From NCBI GenBank assembly GCA_038214135.1, contig JBBQSD010000165.1, positions 1 through 11,895 on the forward strand: 11,895 nucleotides of DNA, given 5' to 3'. Shown piece by piece: positions 1 to 6,427 of the stretch. Both the position numbers and the translations under genes were made by a program. This stretch comes from JANLSE01 sp038214135. Its GTDB lineage: Bacteria; Chloroflexota; Chloroflexia; Chloroflexales; Roseiflexaceae. Below the pieces are notes generated by a model. It saw nothing but the letters and a program-made list of their open reading frames with translations, did no database searches and had not been told where the DNA came from. Within the stretch, counting starts at the first letter, position 1. The number at the start of each line of letters is the position of its first letter.

Positions 1-699
1 TACCACTATGCCGCCCAGCTCGACATCCGCGAGTTTTTCCCCAGTATCGATCATGCCATTCTGGAACAAATCCTGGCCCGCCAGATTGGAGATCGGCGGG
101 TGCTCGAACTGTGCCATACCATTATCGCCAGCGGGCGCGACATCCTGGCCGAAGAGTATACGCCAGTCTATTTCGCCGGCGACGATCTGTTCGCCATCAA
201 TCGTCCACGCGGCCTGCCAATTGGCAACCTAACCAGCCAGTTCTGGGCGAATGTGTACCTGCATCCACTCGATCTGTTCATTAAACAGGAACTGCACTGC
301 CACGCATACCTGCGCTACTGCGATGATCTGCTATTCTTTGCCAACGACAAACCAACTCTGCATAGCTGGATTGCGGCAATTCAGGAAAAGCTGGCTGCAT
401 TACGACTGACCGTGCATGCCCAACGGATTCGAGTCGCGCCGGTGACTGCTGGGTTGCCGTACCTGGGTTGGACCATCGACCCGCGCCAACGGCGACTGCG
501 ACGGCGCAATGTCATTCGCTTCTGGCGTCGCTATCGCCAACGGCTGCGTGCCTATACCGCCGGTACAATCAACCGTGAGCGCCTTGAAGCCAGCATCCAT
601 GGCTGGATCGGTTCCACCAAGCATGGCAGTACGCGTGGGTTACGGCGAGCTATTCTGCGGACGCGAGTGCCAAAGCGTGTGGTGCGCCACCTGAAATAA
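1..699 (+). CDS. DGR-type reverse transcriptase, 5'-truncated by window edge
   Basis: RNA-dependent DNA polymerase that copies the template-repeat RNA into mutagenised cDNA for retrohoming. The frame is open from base 1 to the TAA at 697-699, so 232 C-terminal residues are visible and the N-terminus lies outside the window. Seen, in fragment numbering: the first catalytic aspartate block LDIREFFPSID (7-17); GLPIGNLTSQ (71-80), whose IGNxxSQ form is typical of DGR reverse transcriptases; the active site YCDD (106-109) inside YLRYCDDLLFF; a PYLGW block matching RT domain 7; and a very Arg-rich C-terminal thumb-like region suited to RNA binding. It is followed 24 bases later by an Avd-like gene, and TR and VR lie downstream, which settles DGR over group II intron or retron. 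The YCDD cysteine is an accepted variant at the variable position of YxDD. Very confident in RT; confident in DGR class because of context. Confidence 0.95.
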   Translation, partial: YHYAAQLDIREFFPSIDHAILEQILARQIGDRRVLELCHTIIASGRDILAEEYTPVYFAGDDLFAINRPRGLPIGNLTSQFWANVYLHPLDLFIKQELHCHAYLRYCDDLLFFANDKPTLHSWIAAIQEKLAALRLTVHAQRIRVAPVTAGLPYLGWTIDPRQRRLRRRNVIRFWRRYRQRLRAYTAGTINRERLEASIHGWIGSTKHGSTRGLRRAILRTRVPKRVVRHLK

Positions 700-723
700 A
701 TCGTGCCAGAATACGGGGGTGTT

Positions 724-1095
724 ATGTCCGATTCGCCGATCTTCGCCCGCTGCGACACCCTGGTTGTGTGGGTGTTACAGGCCACCGTGCGCTACCCGCG
801 CCATTATCGGGCGGCGCTTGGCAAGGCTACCCAGGAGGCGGTACTACGTTTGCAACGCGAACTTATAGCAGCAGCACGGCGGCGCGATAAGCGCGTAGCA
901 CTGCAAGCTGCCGATGAATCCCTGCACGAACTACGGCTGCTACTGCGCCAGGGCCAGACACTTGATCTGCTTACGATTGGGCAGCACGAACATGTTGCAC
1001 GCATGCTCGATGAAGTTGGGCGGCTGCTTGGCGGCTGGCGCAAACAGCAGGCCCAAGCGGCCCGCGATGGCGGCTTGCCCAATAGCGATTCGTGA
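724..1095 (+). CDS. avd: Avd-like DGR accessory protein (four-helix bundle)
   Basis: Predicted accessory variability determinant. In known DGRs this small basic protein forms a multimer that binds the RT and the template RNA and is required for cDNA synthesis. The 123 residues are almost wholly helical and rich in Arg, Leu and Ala. They contain a YPRHYR segment near residue 30 and an RRLLGGWRKQQ-type ending (here GRLLGGWRKQQ) close to the Avd consensus. Length matches the family (about 110-130 residues). I chose the ATG at 724 because a G-rich stretch (GGGGG, 715-719) sits just upstream; a GTG at 703 would add seven residues. It directly follows the RT gene and is probably cotranscribed. A generic S23-type four-helix protein is the alternative, but the RT neighbour and the TR/VR pair make Avd much likelier. 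Confidence 0.85.
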   Translation: MSDSPIFARCDTLVVWVLQATVRYPRHYRAALGKATQEAVLRLQRELIAAARRRDKRVALQAADESLHELRLLLRQGQTLDLLTIGQHEHVARMLDEVGRLLGGWRKQQAQAARDGGLPNSDS

Positions 1096-1125
1096 GACTG
1101 CGCCAGGGCTTACGCAAAGTCCCTA

Positions 1126-1238
1126 TTCCCCTCATCACCTTGCCCCTTCTCCCACATTGGGGAGAAGGGAATACCGCATTCCAATGTCGCGCAGAGCCCC
1201 TCTCCCCGGCGTGGGAGAGGGGTTGGGGTGAGGGGAAC
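1126..1238. repeat. Compound palindromic intergenic repeat
   Basis: A long imperfect outer inverted repeat (TTCCCCTCATCACC at the left, GGTGAGGGGAA-like at the right) encloses two perfect 9-bp hairpins: CCCTTCTCC 1144-1152 with GGAGAAGGG 1161-1169, and CCCCTCTCC 1197-1205 with GGAGAGGGG 1214-1222. The whole can fold as a cloverleaf or cruciform. Elements of this CCCCTC...GAGGGG type are widely dispersed between genes in GC-rich bacteria. It separates the RT/avd genes from the TR and could act as a weak terminator, but no T-run follows. Confidence 0.75.
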
Positions 1239-1261
1239 AAGGCGATACATCCCCATTCTGA

Positions 1262-1281
1262 CTCCTGGCTCCTGGCTCCTG
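1262..1281. repeat. Short tandem repeat of CTCCTGG
   Basis: Two and a half head-to-tail copies of the heptamer CTCCTGG. No function is evident; it is one of several 7-bp-period repeats around the DGR. Confidence 0.55.
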
Positions 1282-1312
1282 CTAGAGTGGACGAAAGAGC
1301 CATTCGGTTTGC

Positions 1313-1339
1313 GCTATCGGCTATCGAATTATCGGCTAT
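1313..1339. repeat. GCTATCG heptamer repeats, inverted relative to 4719-4766
   Basis: GCTATCG occurs twice in tandem (1313-1319, 1320-1326), followed after AATT by ATCGGCTAT. This is the reverse complement of the CGATAGC array just behind the VR-bearing gene, so the two arrays bracket the TR plus target gene in inverted orientation. The right end touches the -35 box of the promoter proposed at 1339. Confidence 0.7.
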
Positions 1340-1367
1340 TCACAGCAGCGATAGTATCACGTAGAAT
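1339..1367 (+). promoter_or_regulatory. Predicted sigma70-type promoter for TR RNA and NACHT-1
   Basis: TTCACA (1339-1344, 5/6 match to TTGACA), a 17-base spacer, and TAGAAT (1362-1367, 5/6 match to TATAAT). Transcription would start near 1374, about 35 bases before the TR, so one transcript would carry the TR, the spacer and then the target gene. Pattern match only. Confidence 0.55.
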
Positions 1368-1373
1368 AGAGTG

Positions 1374-1694
1374 GGCTCGTCGAGACGGCAATACCGGTTG
1401 GTAGCGCCAAAAACTGCGGGGCGCGGAACAGGAACAACCCGAACAACAACAACGACAACAACGGATTTCGGATTGTTGTGGCCCATCGCCTGCCTGGCCC
1501 TCCGCCGATGCATCTGCCGATGTGTCCCTTCGGCAGCGGCGGCCATGTGCGAGCGAGCGCGACGGTGCCCTGGCTCATTGAGCCGAAGATTGCGCTGCAC
1601 CACTGGGCTCGTAGCCGAAATACTGGCCAGCGTCTGGTGGTGTGGCACTAACCGTGTGATACGGGTGTGGCGTTGAAGCAAACGTGGTGATGGT
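1374..1694 (+). ncRNA. Putative DGR template RNA (TR plus 3' spacer)
   Basis: In characterised DGRs the functional RNA consists of the TR plus a downstream structured spacer that RT and Avd bind and that primes cDNA synthesis. Here the 210 bases after the TR contain no convincing gene and show local hairpins: CTGCCGA 1514-1520 with TCGGCAG 1530-1536, and GGCTCA/TGAGCC around 1572-1584. The 5' end is set by the predicted promoter. The 3' end is unknown; it may be a processed part of the NACHT-1 leader. Position and the analogy with known DGRs are the only support. Confidence 0.45.
1409..1484 (+). repeat. DGR template repeat (TR)
   Basis: Adenine-rich donor sequence for mutagenic retrohoming. 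It aligns without gaps to 4632-4707 (constant offset 3223). Read in the VR frame it carries ten AAC codons. From 1414 to 1484 (71 columns) 11 of 22 adenines differ in the VR, while only one of 49 non-adenine positions differs (T1473 to G). A further five consecutive adenines at 1409-1413 are all different in the VR, giving 16 adenine changes over 76 columns if they belong to the TR. AAC codons randomised at their adenines give NNC and so can never produce a stop, a recurrent DGR design. The invariant 3' block starts at GGATTTCGG (1463). The TR is not itself translated in a plausible gene. Confidence 0.95.
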
Positions 1695-4600
1695 ATGAGC
1701 GTTCCATCCGATGCAGATGAACGGCAGCGGAAGATTGCCGAGTTGGAAGCCCAGATTGCAGCGCTGAAGACCCAGGCGGCACCACAGATCGATTCTCCGA
1801 CTGCAACACGCGATGTCAATATCGCTACCAACCAGACGGTCGATAATCGGTCGTTCGGCACGCTCCAGTTGCGTGATGATGCTACTATCAATGGCGTGGC
1901 GGTTGGTATCAATCTGGGGCGGATTGTCTATGGCCGCGATCCACAGGAGGATGAGCGACGGCGGATCGCCTGGTACCTGGCCAACCTAGCCAATAAGCTG
2001 GTGCAACTGCCACTCCAGGGTATCGACCAGCGGCCCGATCAGAGTAATCAGATCACGCTTCCACAGGTCTATACCATGCTCTCGGTCGAACGAGAATGTG
2101 ACCTGATAACTGGCACCCTCACACAGATCCAGCCCTACTTTACCGAAGATGCCGTGGCGCAACGCCCCTGGGCACAGTGGACACAGGCTCATCTGCGTCC
2201 AGAATATTCCTTCGATTGGGTACTGCCTGCAACGGCCATCTCAAAATGGGCGATCACTGAGGGCCGGATTGCCCGCCAGCAGCAGATTCAGGGGCAGGCA
2301 GATATTGCGCTTGGTTGGTTCGCTGGTGCAACCCCGGTCGATATCACCGGCAGCACCGATCAACCCGTCGCATTTGTGGCCCGGCGGCTACTTGCCACCG
2401 AAGCACTATTGGAGCGCAAACAACTCGTGCTACTTGGCGATCCTGGCAGTGGCAAATCGACCTTTGTGCGGCATCTGGCCTGGGGTGTGGCCCAGCTTGG
2501 GCTGGATCTGCCCAATGCTCAGCAATCATTACAAGGCTGGAAGGTTGGGCAGCGCCTATTGCCAGTGCTGCTGCCGATCCGCCAGTTGGCTGGCCAATTG
2601 GCAGGCAACCATCGCGCGAGTGCGGAACAGCATGTTCGCACGGCGCTGCTCAATGAAGTGGCCAAACTGTGTGTTCAGGGGCTTGATGATGCACTCAGTG
2701 AGGCGTTGGGGCGCGGCAAAGCGCTACTGATCTTCGATGGCCTGGATGAAGTGCCAATTGATGGCGCACCAGGCGTGGCAACACGCGCAATAACACTGCG
2801 CGCCATTCGGGATTTCTGTCGGCTCTACCCGCGCAACCTGGCTATTCTTACCTGCCGCACTCGCGCTTTCAGCGAAACGTTGCGTGAGGATCTCGGTTGG
2901 CCGGTCGATCAACTGGCCGCATTCACGCTTGGCCAGATCCGCCATTTTGCGCCAGCCTGGTATACAGCACTGCGTGGCAAACTCCAGGAAGGCCAGGTCG
3001 AGCAGCTGAGCCAGAAGCTGATCGACACGATTGTTGCTAGCCCGAAGCTGCGCCAGTTGGCCGAAACGCCACTGCTGCTGACCTTGATGGCGCTGGTGTT
3101 ACTCAATCGTGGCGAATTGCCGCGTGACCGACCAAAGTTGTATGAGGAAATCCTTGAACTGCTGCTCGGCCAGTGGGATGCGGTACGCGATGGCCAGCGC
3201 CTTGGCGATGCGATTGGCCTGCCGGATTGGGGCAGTGATCGCTTTCGGCGGTTGCTCGACAAAATCTCCTATGATGCCCACCTGGCCGCTACCTCTGGTG
3301 ATGGCCGTGGCCGCCTGCGCCGCAGCGATGTGCGCGATGAGCTGATCGAGTTTTTCACCACGGCTCAGGTAGCTAACCCTGGTGATACCGCGCTCAAATG
3401 GCTCGCCTATATCGAACTCCGCAGTGGCTTGCTGGCCCCCGATGATGATAAAAGTTATGTATTTGTGCATCTGACGCTCCAGGAACATTGTGCCGGGCGG
3501 CATATGCTGCTGCATCAGGGCGCAGCAGCGCTGGTGGTGCAGTACCGTGCCGATGACCGCTGGCGTGAACCGATCATGCTTGGGCTTGGTGTCGCCCAAC
3601 AAAGCCGACCTGAGCTGGTTGAGCGAATCCTGACCGATCTGATTGATCCAGAAGAAACAGGAAACACCACCAAGGAGCGCGTACGCTGGCAGCGCGACCT
3701 GATCCTCGCAGCGGAGATCGGCGTTGACAGGGATTGGAATTACCTGCGTACCCAGGATGTCAAGGTGGATCGTATCCAACGCGATCTGCGTCGTAGCCTG
3801 GCCATCCTGCTGAACGATCCCATACAACCGCTCCCGATAGCGGAACGGCTGCGCGCTGGTACGCTGCTTGGCGATCTGGGCGACCCGCGTTTCCCCGTAA
3901 CGCCCGAACAATGGCAAGCCCAATGGCAGCAACATAATCGTAGCTTCGGCCAACCAAATGGCTACTTTTGCTATGTGCCAGCCGGAACCTACCGCATTGG
4001 CGGGTGGGACGAAGGCGACCCATCAGCAGATCTGAGCCTTCATGAGTTCTGGATCACCCGCCTGCCGATCACCGTCGCACAATACCGGGTGTTTATGGAA
4101 TCTGGAGGCTACAGTACCGAGCGCTGGTGGACGCCGGAGGGCTGGCGGTGGAAGGGCAGCCGTGATGCACCCTGGCGTTGGGATAAGCCGCAACACACGC
4201 AACCCAACCAGCCGATGAGCGGCGCAACCTGGTATGAGGCGATGGCCTATTGCAACTGGCTGAGTGAACAACTGGCCAGCAGCCTGCCCGCAGGCTATGC
4301 CATTCGTCTACCAACCGAAGCAGAATGGGAAGCTGCCGCCGCGTGGGATAGAACCGAGCAGCGCCGTATCTACCCATGGGGCGCAGCCGATCCAACCACC
4401 GAATTGGCCATCTATGATGAACTGAAGCTCGCTGCCGCCGCGCCGGTTGGCTGCTGCCCGGCAGGAAGCGCGGCCTGTGGTGCAGTCGATCTGGCCGGTA
4501 ATGTGTGGGAATGGTGTACGAATTCGCACCAGGCCTATCCTGAACAGGCAGCGCTCGAGATAAAAGACTTTACACGGAACGTATACGATGTCCCGCTGCG

Positions 4601-4724
4601 GGGAGGCTCATGCTATGAAAACAGCACATATGTTCGCTGCGGGGCGCGGGGCTGGAACTACCCGGGCATCAGCAACGTCGACGACGGATTTCGGAGTGTT
4701 GTGGCCCCGCGTCTCAACCGATAG
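1695..4724 (+). CDS. NACHT ATPase with C-terminal FGE/C-type-lectin sensor domain; DGR target
   Basis: Predicted signal-transducing STAND-type ATPase of 1009 residues and DGR target protein. Order of parts: a short coiled coil (about 8-28); a beta-rich linker with RDVNIATNQTV (39-49) and GVAVGIN (67-73); a helical block with YGRDPQEDERRRIAWYL; NACHT with Walker A GDPGSGKST (248-256, Lys254) and Walker B LLIFDGLDE (344-352); the post-NACHT motif FVHLTLQEH near 590; then an FGE-sulfatase domain (about 756-1009) with LPTEAEWE (872-879), GNVWEWC (935-941) and RGGSC (969-973). The VR spans residues 980-1004. FGE folds that end in a VR serve as ligand-binding C-type-lectin scaffolds, so an enzymatic formylglycine role is unlikely. 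The ATG at 1695 is the only in-frame start after an upstream stop; its ribosome site (GGTGATGG) is weak. The TAG stop lies within the following CGATAGC repeat. Confidence 0.95.
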   Translation: MSVPSDADERQRKIAELEAQIAALKTQAAPQIDSPTATRDVNIATNQTVDNRSFGTLQLRDDATINGVAVGINLGRIVYGRDPQEDERRRIAWYLANLANKLVQLPLQGIDQRPDQSNQITLPQVYTMLSVERECDLITGTLTQIQPYFTEDAVAQRPWAQWTQAHLRPEYSFDWVLPATAISKWAITEGRIARQQQIQGQADIALGWFAGATPVDITGSTDQPVAFVARRLLATEALLERKQLVLLGDPGSGKSTFVRHLAWGVAQLGLDLPNAQQSLQGWKVGQRLLPVLLPIRQLAGQLAGNHRASAEQHVRTALLNEVAKLCVQGLDDALSEALGRGKALLIFDGLDEVPIDGAPGVATRAITLRAIRDFCRLYPRNLAILTCRTRAFSETLREDLGWPVDQLAAFTLGQIRHFAPAWYTALRGKLQEGQVEQLSQKLIDTIVASPKLRQLAETPLLLTLMALVLLNRGELPRDRPKLYEEILELLLGQWDAVRDGQRLGDAIGLPDWGSDRFRRLLDKISYDAHLAATSGDGRGRLRRSDVRDELIEFFTTAQVANPGDTALKWLAYIELRSGLLAPDDDKSYVFVHLTLQEHCAGRHMLLHQGAAALVVQYRADDRWREPIMLGLGVAQQSRPELVERILTDLIDPEETGNTTKERVRWQRDLILAAEIGVDRDWNYLRTQDVKVDRIQRDLRRSLAILLNDPIQPLPIAERLRAGTLLGDLGDPRFPVTPEQWQAQWQQHNRSFGQPNGYFCYVPAGTYRIGGWDEGDPSADLSLHEFWITRLPITVAQYRVFMESGGYSTERWWTPEGWRWKGSRDAPWRWDKPQHTQPNQPMSGATWYEAMAYCNWLSEQLASSLPAGYAIRLPTEAEWEAAAAWDRTEQRRIYPWGAADPTTELAIYDELKLAAAAPVGCCPAGSAACGAVDLAGNVWEWCTNSHQAYPEQAALEIKDFTRNVYDVPLRGGSCYENSTYVRCGARGWNYPGISNVDDGFRSVVAPRLNR
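4632..4707 (+). repeat. DGR variable repeat (VR) at the 3' end of NACHT-1
   Basis: Recipient of mutagenised cDNA; partner of the TR at 1409-1484. Encodes residues 980-1004 of the NACHT-FGE protein. Codons where template adenines changed: AAA to GTT (980), AAC to CGC (981), AAC to GGC (986), AGG to TGG (987), AAC to TAC (989), AAC to GGC (991), AAC to ATC (992), AAC to AGC (993), GAC to GTC (995), AAC to GAC (996 and 997). AAC is unchanged at 988 and 994. The anchor GGATTTCGG...GTTGTGGCCC is shared except for ATT to AGT (codon 1001). The sites lie where C-type-lectin DGR targets display their binding surface. Confidence 0.95.
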
Positions 4725-4766
4725 CCGATAGCCGATAGCCCGATAGCCGATAGCCGATAGCCCGAT
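4719..4766. repeat. CGATAGC heptamer array directly behind VR
   Basis: Three CGATAGC units (4719-4739), a single C, three more units (4741-4761), a C, and a partial CGAT. This makes a 22-bp superunit repeated about twice. The array supplies the stop codon of NACHT-1 and starts 12 bases after the VR. It is inverted relative to the copies at 1313-1339. Confidence 0.85.
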
Positions 4767-4822
4767 GCGAAATGTGTAAAGGAATTGGCTACAACATGTG
4801 GGATGCAGGGCATGGAGAGGGG

Positions 4823-4864
4823 TCTGGGGAGAGCAAAGCTCTCCCCAGAATCGCGTATTTTTTT
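4823..4864 (+). terminator. Hairpin with T-run, likely rho-independent terminator
   Basis: Perfect 12-bp stem TCTGGGGAGAGC (4823-4834) with GCTCTCCCCAGA (4838-4849), loop AAA, then seven Ts at 4858-4864. The eight-base gap between stem and T-run is longer than usual, so termination may be partial. An alternative role is the DNA hairpin that many DGRs carry downstream of the VR to promote retrohoming, though about 115 bases from the VR end is farther than in the best-studied phage case. Confidence 0.6.
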
Positions 4865-5083
4865 GCAGGGTGGCATCCTCCAATGAACCGCCATGCGTAT
4901 GGGCTGACCTGTGTGTCGGCCAGCATCGAACATTCGGTGTAATGCATAGTCGAATGCAACAATTCGAATGCATCTAACGTTCAGTACACAAGGCATTCTC
5001 CCAACAGTTGGAACAGATTATTTTTCTACTCGCAATCACAACCGTTGCACCAGGTTAGATAGGCGTGTGCTACTGGAGGATGT
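4865..5083. other. Intergenic leader of the CHAT gene
   Basis: Non-coding stretch between the terminator hairpin and CHAT. It holds two direct copies of TCGAATGCA (4950-4958 and 4964-4972, 14-base period), which could be a regulator site, and an A/T-rich patch around 5018-5030. I see no convincing -35/-10 pair, although a promoter is expected if the preceding hairpin terminates. The Shine-Dalgarno of CHAT, GGAGG, is at 5075-5079. Confidence 0.4.
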
Positions 5084-6418
5084 GTGGAGAACCAGGGAGA
5101 GAACGAGCGGGTACAGTTGCGGCGTGAGATCGCAACACTCAAGCAACAGATCGCTGCATTAAACGGGATGCCGGATGCGCAACGCCCGCTGCGGATCGCA
5201 TTGGGCCAGCGTGAGCAGCGCCTGGCCGAACTACTTGGCTGGGCGGATCGCGGGCCGGCACTGCCATCCTTTAGCCTGATTAAGCACGAGGATCGCCTCC
5301 AGATTATTGAAGATGGGCAGGTGCAATCGTTTCCGTCGCCACTGCGCGAGAATCGCCTGGCGGATCTGTTCGCCACCCCGCGCAATGAATTGCTGGCGAT
5401 TGCCAGCGATCTCGGCAATGGGCACTATGCGAAGAACGTCACTGGTACGCCAGCACTGTGCCGCGAAGCACTGCAGCGATTGGCAAACGCTGGCTACTAT
5501 CTGTGGCAGATGATCTTTTCCACCCCAGAACTCAACCGGATTGCGGTGCGTGTGCGTGAGCGTGGCCGCGCAAGCCCATTACAACTTAATCTGATCACAC
5601 CAACGCTCGCGATGCCCTGGCATCTGATCTATGACCGTGACCCATCTGTGGGCGTGGATCTCGATGGGTTCTGGGGTTTGCGCCACATACTGATGATCGC
5701 TTCCCAGGATACACTTCCAGAACACTTTCTGCCAGACGATAATGCGCCATTGACGGCCCTGGCTGGCTACTACCTGCCATTTGCAACTGAGTCCGGCGAT
5801 CCGCAGCTGATCGAACGCCAACAGGCGCTCGTCCAGAAGCTGGTTCCGCAGACTGAGAGTATCAGCAGTGATGCAGAACTGCTCGACCGGCTGCGTACGG
5901 GCAGCGATGCGCGGCTGGTGTATCTGTTCTGCCATGTCGCAAATGCCGCACCAGTCCCTGGGGCTTCACGGCTACCAACCGATGGGCCAATCGGTACAGC
6001 AGCAACGCGCATGCTTCTGACCAAGAACGGCGGTATCAATCTGACCGATCTCTGGCAGGCGGCACCAATCGAGCATGCGCCACAGTTGCGTGGGCGCCCA
6101 CTGGTGATATTGAATGCGTGTGCCAGTGCTGCCCAGAGTCCACTCAGCGACATCGGGCTGATCAGCTTTTTCTTTCAGCGTGGCGCACAGGCGCTGATTG
6201 GCAGTGAATGTAAAGTACCCGTGATCTTTGGCGATGTTTTTGGCACAGCGCTGCTGGAGGCGCTACTTGTTCAGGGCCAATCGGTCGGCGCTGCAATCCG
6301 CGATACCCGCCGCATGCTGATCGAGCGTGATGCAAACCCGCTTGGCATGATCTATAGCTTGCTTGGCCGCGCCGACATGCGCCTGGTTGCAGCGCACTCA
6401 TCGACTGTTGCGATTTGA
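5084..6418 (+). CDS. CHAT-domain cysteine protease (caspase-like effector)
   Basis: Predicted caspase-fold peptidase of 444 residues, a common effector in bacterial signalling and cell-death systems. Residues 9-52 form a coiled coil with the signature MPDAQ (29-33) and a repeating Leu pattern, shared with the last gene of the operon. The C-terminal half is the CHAT domain, with catalytic candidates His284 in YLFCHV and Cys346 in VILNACASAA, 62 residues apart as expected. The following segment (GLISFFFQRGAQALIGSE ... LLEALLVQG) matches the CHAT core. No signal peptide or membrane segment is seen, so it is cytoplasmic. The GTG at 5084 is the first usable start after an in-frame stop at 5060, with GGAGG four bases upstream of it. 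The stop overlaps the ribosome site of the next gene, so translation is probably coupled. Substrate is unknown; cleavage of a partner in this operon is possible. Confidence 0.9.
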   Translation: MENQGENERVQLRREIATLKQQIAALNGMPDAQRPLRIALGQREQRLAELLGWADRGPALPSFSLIKHEDRLQIIEDGQVQSFPSPLRENRLADLFATPRNELLAIASDLGNGHYAKNVTGTPALCREALQRLANAGYYLWQMIFSTPELNRIAVRVRERGRASPLQLNLITPTLAMPWHLIYDRDPSVGVDLDGFWGLRHILMIASQDTLPEHFLPDDNAPLTALAGYYLPFATESGDPQLIERQQALVQKLVPQTESISSDAELLDRLRTGSDARLVYLFCHVANAAPVPGASRLPTDGPIGTAATRMLLTKNGGINLTDLWQAAPIEHAPQLRGRPLVILNACASAAQSPLSDIGLISFFFQRGAQALIGSECKVPVIFGDVFGTALLEALLVQGQSVGAAIRDTRRMLIERDANPLGMIYSLLGRADMRLVAAHSSTVAI

Positions 6419-6427
6419 GGAGGTTGT

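Noticed and set aside
1..699. RT as part of a group II intron or retron
   Set aside because: The Avd-like neighbour, the TR/VR pair and the IGNLTSQ motif point to a DGR; no intron domain V-like structure or maturase domain was seen downstream.
1371..1676. Plus-strand frame with a polythreonine run covering the TR
   Set aside because: Off-frame reading of the AAC-rich template; no ribosome site and no protein-like composition.
1340..1912. 190-codon minus-strand frame with a run of valines
   Set aside because: The valine run is only the reverse complement of the AAC codons in the TR, and the frame runs into the antisense of the NACHT-1 start.
3099..3953. 284-codon open frame on the minus strand inside NACHT-1
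   Set aside because: Lies wholly antisense to a clear NACHT-FGE coding region and its peptide matches no family; a shadow of GC-rich codon structure.
3960..4724. FGE domain as an active formylglycine-generating enzyme
   Set aside because: Fused to NACHT, carrying a VR at its tip and with no sulfatase gene nearby; a ligand-binding C-type-lectin-fold role fits better.
4719..4766. CGATAGC array as a CRISPR
   Set aside because: Units of 7 bp without spacers; simple tandem repeat.
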